Below, piece after piece: positions 59,226 through 64,000 of a DNA stretch of 64,000 nt. The DNA comes from Polaromonas sp047303325 (lineage in GTDB: Bacteria; Pseudomonadota; Gammaproteobacteria; Burkholderiales; Burkholderiaceae_C). Made by a program: the position numbers and the translations under genes. Location: contig NZ_JBKBEX010000002.1 of the NCBI RefSeq assembly GCF_047303325.1, positions 248,001 through 312,000 of the forward strand. Direction: 5' to 3'. The notes beneath the pieces are model-generated. The model searched no databases. It had not been told where the DNA came from and saw only the letters and a program-made list of their open reading frames with translations. Position 1 is the first letter of the stretch, and the number at the start of each line of letters is the position of its first letter.

Positions 59226-59588
59226 ATGGCACAGATCCTCCGTCAACTCCTCGTCGCAATAGCGCTGCTCTTCCTGGCTGCACTTATTCTTCTAAAACTA
59301 TCCGACGTGGTTATGTGCGGCGGTCTTCGCAGAATATGCCCAGGTACTCCGCAATGGATTCTTGTCGATTGGATTGGACAGCATCAAGTTGTCGCGTTGG
59401 GTGCGGTGGGCGCGTATGTAGTTGCCCTTCTTGCCCTGTATGGGCGCGAGGTTCCGCAGACTGTTGCGGAATCTGTAAAACCGCACTTTGTCTCTCGGGC
59501 TCTTGTGTACATCGCGGTCGCATGTGTCGTGTTCGTACTTGCCACGCACTTTCCTAGCATCGCTTCGTTTCTCTCATGGGGAAACTAA
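59226..59588 (+). CDS. Cassette 6: membrane protein, unknown function
   Basis: A 120-residue protein with three hydrophobic segments (LLVAIALLFLAALILL, VVALGAVGAYVVALLALYG and ALVYIAVACVVFVLATHF). ATG 59226 is 10 bp after the attC end. The loop between helices one and two has two cysteines. No family is recognised. Confidence 0.7.
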   Translation: MAQILRQLLVAIALLFLAALILLKLSDVVMCGGLRRICPGTPQWILVDWIGQHQVVALGAVGAYVVALLALYGREVPQTVAESVKPHFVSRALVYIAVACVVFVLATHFPSIASFLSWGN

Positions 59589-59640
59589 TGTGGCATCGCA
59601 TCGAATTTATGGTCAACACTCGGGTCCTAAACTTGGCGCG

Positions 59641-59730
59641 CCCTAACAATTCAGTCAAGACGGACGCCTTACAGCGTCCGCTCGCGATGCTCGCAGGCGC
59701 GCCAGTCGCCGCTTACCTCAGACGTTAGGG
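59641..59730. other. attC site 6
   Basis: A 90-bp site, CCCTAAC (59641) to GTTAGGG (59724-59730); the two ends are exactly complementary to each other. Inner hairpin GGACGC...GCGTCC. Confidence 0.78.
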
Positions 59731-59736
59731 GTGCTT

Positions 59737-60054
59737 ATGCCTTGGTTCGCAATTCGCAATCTGTATCATTTCGGAGTCAAATCCGACGGTAAGAACGTAT
59801 TCGAAGAAAGGGTCGTTTGCTTCCAGGCAGCAACGGAAGATGAGGCACACAAAAAGGGGCTCAAAGAAGCCGAACAATATGCCACTGACAACGACTTTAC
59901 AGTTGGCCCAGATCAATACGCATATCGGCAAGATGATCGAGATCTTATTGACGGCTACGAATTGTTTAGCCAACTCTTTGAGTCGTCTGAGTCTCCGGAG
60001 GAGTTCTATGAAAACCGCTATGAACGGTATGAATATCATCCAGAGAGGAAATGA
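59737..60054 (+). CDS. Cassette 7: DUF4288-like protein
   Basis: A 105-residue protein. MPWFAIRNLYHFGVKSDGKNVFEERVVCFQA is the signature of the DUF4288 family of small proteins of unknown role. It ends in a tyrosine/glutamate-rich stretch (NRYERYEYHPERK). ATG 59737 has AGGGG upstream. About 125 bp follow before the next attC, with no gene seen. Confidence 0.75.
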   Translation: MPWFAIRNLYHFGVKSDGKNVFEERVVCFQAATEDEAHKKGLKEAEQYATDNDFTVGPDQYAYRQDDRDLIDGYELFSQLFESSESPEEFYENRYERYEYHPERK

Positions 60055-60179
60055 CTTGGGTGCGCAATCTTGGGAGGCAAAGCTCCGTACTGTTGTCCCT
60101 CTCGAGTTAAAGCACCCATTAGGCAACTGTACCGCTTCGAAAGTCGGCGCCGGCGCACGGCACTTCGTAGAAACTGCAC

Positions 60180-60246
60180 CCCTAACCCTGCGTTCGAGGG
60201 GAGCTGCGCAAACAGCCGCGCAGCCCCCCTCAACTCCACGTTAGAT
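60180..60246. other. attC site 7
   Basis: A 67-bp site, CCCTAAC (60180) to GTTAGAT (60240-60246), with a strong inner hairpin (GAGGGGAGCTGCGC against GCGCAGCCCCCCTC). Confidence 0.8.
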
Positions 60247-60249
60247 GTC

Positions 60250-60678
60250 ATGAAGATTCCAGAAGACATGTATAGCCACGTCTTCGAGCTCTCAACGCAA
60301 CTAATGAATGCGTCGAAATCGGAGGACCTGAAGAGCTATTGGCGCTTCTACGACGAACTTCGCCTCTACTGTGAAGAAGAATCGAAATCCGGTAGAGATC
60401 ATCCTTTTTTATGGGAAACACTCGCGGACTTCACCAATGACAATGGAGTCGCGGTGGCGCTGTACGAGAAGGCGCTGGATTTGGCGAATCGCTCGAATGC
60501 CGTGGGATACCAAGCATCAATACAAATTGCGCTCGCGGAGCGCTTCAAAGATATCGGTGACACGAAGCAGGCACTGAAGTACGCTTTGGAAGCAAATACA
60601 AATGCGAAGGGCCTGGACGACTTGGACTTGAGACGCCAGATCAGCGAGTTCTTGCTCAGTGAATCAAAGAACATCTAA
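60250..60678 (+). CDS. Cassette 8: helical TPR-like protein
   Basis: A 142-residue all-helical protein. The segments SYWRFYDELRLYCEEE, NDNGVAVALYEKALDLANRS and IALAERFKDIGDTKQALKYALEAN are spaced like tetratricopeptide repeats, implying protein-protein binding. ATG 60250 lies 4 bp after the attC end. Its TAA is inside ATCTAAC of the next attC. Confidence 0.72.
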   Translation: MKIPEDMYSHVFELSTQLMNASKSEDLKSYWRFYDELRLYCEEESKSGRDHPFLWETLADFTNDNGVAVALYEKALDLANRSNAVGYQASIQIALAERFKDIGDTKQALKYALEANTNAKGLDDLDLRRQISEFLLSESKNI

Positions 60679-60753
60679 CAACGCCATCAACACGGACGCG
60701 CAAAAGCCACGCTCCGCGCGGCTTGCGCGCGCCGGTTACGGCGAACGTTAAAC
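60673..60753. other. attC site 8
   Basis: An 81-bp site, ATCTAAC (60673) to GTTAAAC (60747-60753), both matching the consensus RYYYAAC and GTTRRRY. Confidence 0.85.
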
Positions 60754-61038
60754 ATGATCTATCGAGCCGTTCTCGTATGCGATGGTGTTCCGAAGGATGC
60801 TGGCTCGGAGGTTGCCATCGACATCGCGAAGGAGTTTGCGGAACATCGCAAATGGCACGCGAACCTTACATGCGCCTGGGACGGTTCGCGACTCACACTT
60901 GCCGCCGAGAACGACCACGACCCGAAAGGGTTGGCGCTCCTCGACGAGTTCTCAGATTGTTTGTCTGCGTACATGACTGGCAGATCTGACGGTGATCTGA
61001 AAGTCAAATCGATCGATGAAGTGAGCGATCCTGTCTAA
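60754..61038 (+). CDS. Cassette 9: hypothetical protein
   Basis: A 94-residue protein of unknown function (MIYRAVLVCDGVPKDAGSEV, then WDGSRLTLAAENDHDPKGLA). Its ATG directly follows the attC end and its TAA lies inside GTCTAAC. It is the last cassette of the array, next to the truncated attC and the tRNA gene. Confidence 0.68.
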   Translation: MIYRAVLVCDGVPKDAGSEVAIDIAKEFAEHRKWHANLTCAWDGSRLTLAAENDHDPKGLALLDEFSDCLSAYMTGRSDGDLKVKSIDEVSDPV

Positions 61039-61077
61039 CAGGCTCGTCGAATGGACCCGCAACGGCGGCCAGCGCGG
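61033..61077. other. Truncated terminal attC
   Basis: Starts GTCTAAC (61033-61039) and has the left-arm sequence (AATGGACCCGCAACGG), but no GTTRRRY end follows before the tRNA gene. The right half was lost, which fixes the last cassette. Confidence 0.7.
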
Positions 61078-61115
61078 TCGCCATTCTTGAAAGAAATCAA
61101 TCAATGACAGAGATA

Positions 61116-61189
61116 TGGAGCGGGTGAAGGGAATCGAACCCTCGTATGAAGCTTGGGAAGCTGCCGTTCTACCATTGAACTACACCCGC
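61116..61189 (-). tRNA. tRNA-Gly (anticodon CCC)
   Basis: Read on the minus strand from GCGGGTGTAGTTC to CACCCGCTCCA, 74 bases with encoded CCA. The acceptor stem GCGGGTG/CACCCGC pairs fully, the T-loop is GGTTCGATTCCC, and the anticodon loop TTCCCAA has CCC at positions 34-36. One C-U mismatch is present in the anticodon stem. It bounds the integron. Confidence 0.95.
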
Positions 61190-61279
61190 GTTTGGGTGGC
61201 TGCTGACGAACCACTTAAGCGCTGGAGCCGCGCCGTGAGCGGGCTCGCGGCGATTTTACACCCCGGTTTTGGCGTTCAT

Positions 61280-62773
61280 TCAAGCGCGCCAGTAGGGCTC
61301 AGGCAAGTCCGGCAACTCAAGCTCAGGCTGCGCCCGCTCCCGCAGCGCCGCCTGCAGGCTGTGCTGCAACTTGCCGGGCTGCTCCATGCCGGCGCACAGG
61401 GTTTCGATGTGCGCCCGCGCCGTCACGCGGTCGTTGTGCAGGCCAAAAACAGTTTGCGCTTTCTTGAGCCAGTCCAGCCAGGCTTCGGTGGCCTGCGGCT
61501 CGTAGCGGGCGGCGATGAACTCGGTGAGGTAGCGCAGCTTTTTGGCGGTGATGCGCAGGCGATGCAGGCGCGTGGGGCTTAGCTGTTCCAGCCTGGGCAG
61601 GGCCTGCCGCAGCCTGTGGGCGAGTTTTGCCAGCCGTGCCGTGAGCGCGTCAAAGGGCAGGGCCGGGCCATCGTCGTCTGGCTGGGCAAGGCAGCGGCCC
61701 AGCTGCAGCAGCAGGCGCTGGGTATCGCGTTCCTCGAGGGCGGCCTGGGCCCGCAGGCGGGCCGTGGCTTGCTGCAGGGCGGCGGCTTCCTGCAGCTTCT
61801 GGCGCAGGGCGGCGTCGTGCAGGCTCTCCGCCAGCGGCGGCCAGGTTTCTTCCATAAAGACATCCCAGTCGCGCGCCGCGCCCAGGCGCTGGCCCAGGGC
61901 GCGCAGGCTGTCCTGCAAGGGCGCCAACGTTTCCTGCCGCCATTGGGCCGCGCCAGCCAGCGGGCCGCAAGCCACCCGCAGCCGCCGCACCGCGACGCGC
62001 AGCTGGTGCAGGTATTCGCTGTCATAGTGCCCGCCCTGGGGCTGGGCGAGAAAGCCGGCTTCATTGGCCTGCCAGTGGGCCAGGGCGGCTTCCACCGCCG
62101 CGCGCGCGACGGTGCGTGCGTCCCCGCCCAGCGGCACATCCGCCGCTACCGCCTTGGTGGGCGGTGCCGGCGGCCTGCCTTGGGCCAGGCGGTCGCCGCG
62201 CTCGGCCTTGCTGCGGCTGTCCAGCACCAGCGGGTGGCGTTCCACCAGCAGCAGGGCCAGCGCGAAGAGCTCGTCCACTGGGCCGTCCAGCAGTTCCAGT
62301 TCCAGCTCGCACAGCGGCTCGCGGCGCTCCCGGGCCAGGATCTCGCCCTGGTCGATAGCGACTTCAATGGCGCCGCCCGCGGGGCCGGTGATGCGGCGTA
62401 TCTCGCGCTTGAAGCGGGTCTGGAACTGCGGCTGCAACTGGTCTTTGAGGGGCTCCAGCACGGGCGCAAAAGCCGTGCCCGCCAGCGGCCCCCATTCGAG
62501 CACCGGGCCGGCGACCGCGAACTCGATTTCCTCGCGCTGGTGCAGGCCGGCGCGGCTGCTGCCGCCGCCCTTGGCGGTCTGCAGCCAGTGCTTGCCGTCG
62601 CTGCGCAGGCGCAGGCCTATGCCGGCCTGGGCCAGCGCGCGCTGCGGCGTGTCAAAGTAGATGTTGTCCAGCTGCTTGTGCGTGGCATGGCTATCGGTAC
62701 CGGCCCACAGCGGGTCGGCGCGCAGCGCGGCCAGCGCGTCAGGGGGCAGCCTGAGCTTGAGTTCGATTTCCAT
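61280..62773 (-). CDS. CYTH and CHAD domain-containing protein
   Basis: A 497-residue protein. Residues 1-200 are a CYTH triphosphate-tunnel domain with the ExExK motif (MEIELKLRL) and DTPQRALAQAGIGLRLRSDG. Residues about 225-485 are a CHAD domain (YLHQLRVAVRRLRVACGPLA, HRLRITAKKLRYLTEF) rich in histidine and arginine that binds polyphosphate. Members such as YgiF hydrolyse inorganic triphosphate. It ends about 90 bp from the tRNA gene. The polyphosphate kinase at 13589 is a possible functional partner. Confidence 0.93.
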   Translation of the reverse strand: MEIELKLRLPPDALAALRADPLWAGTDSHATHKQLDNIYFDTPQRALAQAGIGLRLRSDGKHWLQTAKGGGSSRAGLHQREEIEFAVAGPVLEWGPLAGTAFAPVLEPLKDQLQPQFQTRFKREIRRITGPAGGAIEVAIDQGEILARERREPLCELELELLDGPVDELFALALLLVERHPLVLDSRSKAERGDRLAQGRPPAPPTKAVAADVPLGGDARTVARAAVEAALAHWQANEAGFLAQPQGGHYDSEYLHQLRVAVRRLRVACGPLAGAAQWRQETLAPLQDSLRALGQRLGAARDWDVFMEETWPPLAESLHDAALRQKLQEAAALQQATARLRAQAALEERDTQRLLLQLGRCLAQPDDDGPALPFDALTARLAKLAHRLRQALPRLEQLSPTRLHRLRITAKKLRYLTEFIAARYEPQATEAWLDWLKKAQTVFGLHNDRVTARAHIETLCAGMEQPGKLQHSLQAALRERAQPELELPDLPEPYWRA

Positions 62774-62960
62774 GGTGGTTGGTGCGATGCTGCCTCGCGG
62801 CGCGGCCAGCCATGGTACTGCGCGCCCGCCTGCCTGGCGAGGCGGCGGCCGGCCCGGATGTAGTCACAAAGGTGTATCCATAGGTTACTATCGCTCGAGC
62901 CGCGCCCCAAGCCGGCCCCCCGTGTCGAAACCCGCGGTTCCGGGATGCAGGAAGACTGTC

Positions 62961-63641
62961 TTGAACGAGAACAAGCTATTTAGCCCTAGCGAGTACACCG
63001 CCGCCTTGCTGCTCTACCTGCGCAAGCACCCGGCGCGCGTGCTGTCGTCCCGGGCGCTTGAGATGGGACCGGGCAGCGGCGTGGTGATGGCGACGCTGCT
63101 GGCGCTGGGGGCGCAAAGCGCGGTCGGTATTGAACTTGAAAGCCTTGCCGTTCAGGCGACGCAGGGGCTGCTCGATCAAGAGGGTCTGCGGGCCAGGGCC
63201 AGCCTGGTCCAGGGCGATATGTGGTCGGCCTGCGGGGACGACTGCTATGACCTGGTGGTCACCAACCTGCCGCAGTTCGCGGCCGAGCATATCGAGGGCG
63301 ACGGCCGCTTGCCGAGCTGGAGCGCCGGCGGCATAGACGGGCGCCGCAGTGTGGACCCGTTCTTGCAGGGCCTGGGCCGCCACCTGGCGCCCGGCGGCCT
63401 GGCTGTGATGACGCACAACGTGTTCCTCGATTTCAGCAAGACCGAGGCCATGGCCGATGCGCTGGGCTTGCGGGCCCGCATCGCCTATTGCGCTTCGGCG
63501 CCTTTGCCCGCGCACAAGCTCGCCTGCCTGAGCCCTCAGGTGCGGACGCGTTTTGAAGGGCGGGGCATTCACAGGATCGGCGACTACTGGTTTGTCGACT
63601 TCGACCTGGTGGAAATCAGCTGGAAGCATGAGGAAGCTTGA
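62961..63641 (+). CDS. Class I SAM-dependent methyltransferase (PrmC/HemK-like)
   Basis: A 226-residue methyltransferase. The SAM motif LEMGPGSGVVMATLLALG is near residue 35, the acidic GIELESLA follows, and VTNLPQF sits where N6- and glutamine-methyltransferases have (N/D)PPY. TTG 62961 is chosen for the AGGAAG site seven bases upstream; GTG 62922 is an alternative without one. Its TGA shares a base with the ATG of the next gene. The target is unknown. Confidence 0.82.
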   Translation: MNENKLFSPSEYTAALLLYLRKHPARVLSSRALEMGPGSGVVMATLLALGAQSAVGIELESLAVQATQGLLDQEGLRARASLVQGDMWSACGDDCYDLVVTNLPQFAAEHIEGDGRLPSWSAGGIDGRRSVDPFLQGLGRHLAPGGLAVMTHNVFLDFSKTEAMADALGLRARIAYCASAPLPAHKLACLSPQVRTRFEGRGIHRIGDYWFVDFDLVEISWKHEEA

Positions 63642-64000
63642 TGCGGACCTGCAGCGTGGATGAAAGCGGCCCTGTCATGCAAGCTGCGGCGGTGATGCGC
63701 CGCCTGTTGGTTCCGGCCCTGGCGCTGCTGCTGAGCTTTGGCGCCGCCGGCCAGGACAGCCGGCCGCCGCAAGCGCCGCCGGCACAGGCCGCCGCGCCAA
63801 AAACCAAAAAATGCGATGACGCGGTGGACGTGCTCGCGCGCGTGCTGTGCACAAAAACCCTGAGGGTGGGGGTGCGCACCGGCTACCCGCCGTTTGCGTT
63901 TGAGGACGCCACAGGCGCGCTGCAGGGTTTTGAAATCGAGTTGGCGCGCCAGCTGGCGGGCTCGCTCGGCGTGGAGCCCGTGCTGGTGGTGGTCACGCCG
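63641..64000 (+). CDS. Transporter substrate-binding protein (3' truncated by window)
   Basis: The frame is open from ATG 63641 to the window end. A hydrophobic signal-like segment (LLVPALALLLSFGAAG) and an alanine/proline linker precede TLRVGVRTGYPPFAFEDATG and LQGFEIELARQLAGSLGV, the start of the SBP_bac_3 amino-acid-binding family. ATG 63677 or 63695 are possible later starts that would give a more usual signal peptide. It overlaps the methyltransferase stop by one base. Confidence 0.82.
   Translation, partial: MRTCSVDESGPVMQAAAVMRRLLVPALALLLSFGAAGQDSRPPQAPPAQAAAPKTKKCDDAVDVLARVLCTKTLRVGVRTGYPPFAFEDATGALQGFEIELARQLAGSLGVEPVLVVVTP

Larger units (their letters stand above)
54404..61077. mobile_element. 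Chromosomal integron with decayed integrase and nine cassettes
   Basis: Layout: intI remnant on the minus strand (54404-55015), LexA-type box, attI candidate, then nine cassettes all read on the plus strand, each ending in an attC with 7-base ends matching or nearly matching RYYYAAC and GTTRRRY (at 55818/57342, 57780/57842, 58100/58180, 58556/58636, 59158/59209, 59641/59724, 60180/60240, 60673/60747 and a truncated one at 61033). An IS sits inside the first attC. The GC content of the array is lower than the flanks. Most cassettes encode small unknown or membrane proteins, typical of sedentary chromosomal integrons. Confidence 0.9.

Noticed and set aside
61116..61189. tRNA-Gly as an island integration site
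   Set aside because: No direct repeat of the tRNA 3' end was found at the other side of the integron, so tRNA-targeted integration is not supported.
1..64000. CRISPR arrays or rRNA genes
   Set aside because: No regularly spaced short repeats with unique spacers and no rRNA-like sequence were seen; the repeats at 55-61 kb are attC sites with genes between them.

Overview
The window looks like a chromosome segment of a betaproteobacterium of the Comamonadaceae (Polaromonas/Variovorax/Rhodoferax-like). The grounds are high GC, two Bug-type tricarboxylate-receptor proteins, PAS-LuxR and MocR regulators, Comamonadaceae-style intergenic repeats, and protein families typical of that group. This is inference from style and content, not a database match.

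Layout. 1-14.5 kb is a mosaic of small transcription units: an acyl-CoA ligase (cut by the window edge) with an enolase-superfamily enzyme, a K+ channel-like protein, YaeQ, a luciferase-like monooxygenase, a MetE-like methyltransferase, a TetR/DUF2855 divergent pair, a cupin, a glycine-zipper protein, a class II aldolase with a Bug receptor, UspA, and polyphosphate kinase 2. 14.6-35 kb holds housekeeping and regulatory genes: an SDR, a pseudouridine synthase, a stand-alone ATP synthase subunit c, NDH-2, an MFS carrier, a di-/tri-heme cytochrome c pair divergent from a MocR regulator, an M14 carboxypeptidase with a hydrolase, two LysR genes, GNAT enzymes, and a phosphoesterase overlapping a Ser/Thr kinase-UspA fusion.

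35.4-44.3 kb is catabolic. It has a two-subunit 3-oxoacid CoA-transferase with a divergent PAS-LuxR regulator, then an apparently complete 4,5-pathway for phthalate: reductase, dihydrodiol dehydrogenase and MarR on the minus strand; Rieske oxygenase, Bug receptor, decarboxylase and an EamA transporter on the plus strand. The two arms diverge from one intergenic region where a single perfect palindrome overlaps both predicted -10 boxes. 44.3-46.4 kb (alcohol dehydrogenase plus LysR) is visibly lower in GC.

47.2-54.4 kb is a compact eight-gene operon (flavin oxidoreductase, DUF1365, cyclopropane-fatty-acid synthase family, chalcone isomerase-like, MFS, DUF3833 lipoprotein, SDR, SnoaL-like), probably for membrane fatty-acid modification. 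It is divergent from a TetR gene and preceded by a tandem palindromic operator.

The most distinctive region is 54.4-61.1 kb, a chromosomal integron. A degenerate intI (frameshift, internal deletion and nonsense codon) keeps a LexA-type box upstream. It is followed by a candidate attI and nine gene cassettes in one orientation, separated by attC sites with recognisable RYYYAAC/GTTRRRY core pairs. An IS110/IS1111-type insertion sequence with a frameshifted transposase sits inside the first attC. Most cassettes encode small proteins of unknown function. The array ends in a truncated attC next to a tRNA-Gly(CCC) gene. After that come a CYTH-CHAD protein, a class I methyltransferase, and a periplasmic binding protein that runs off the window.
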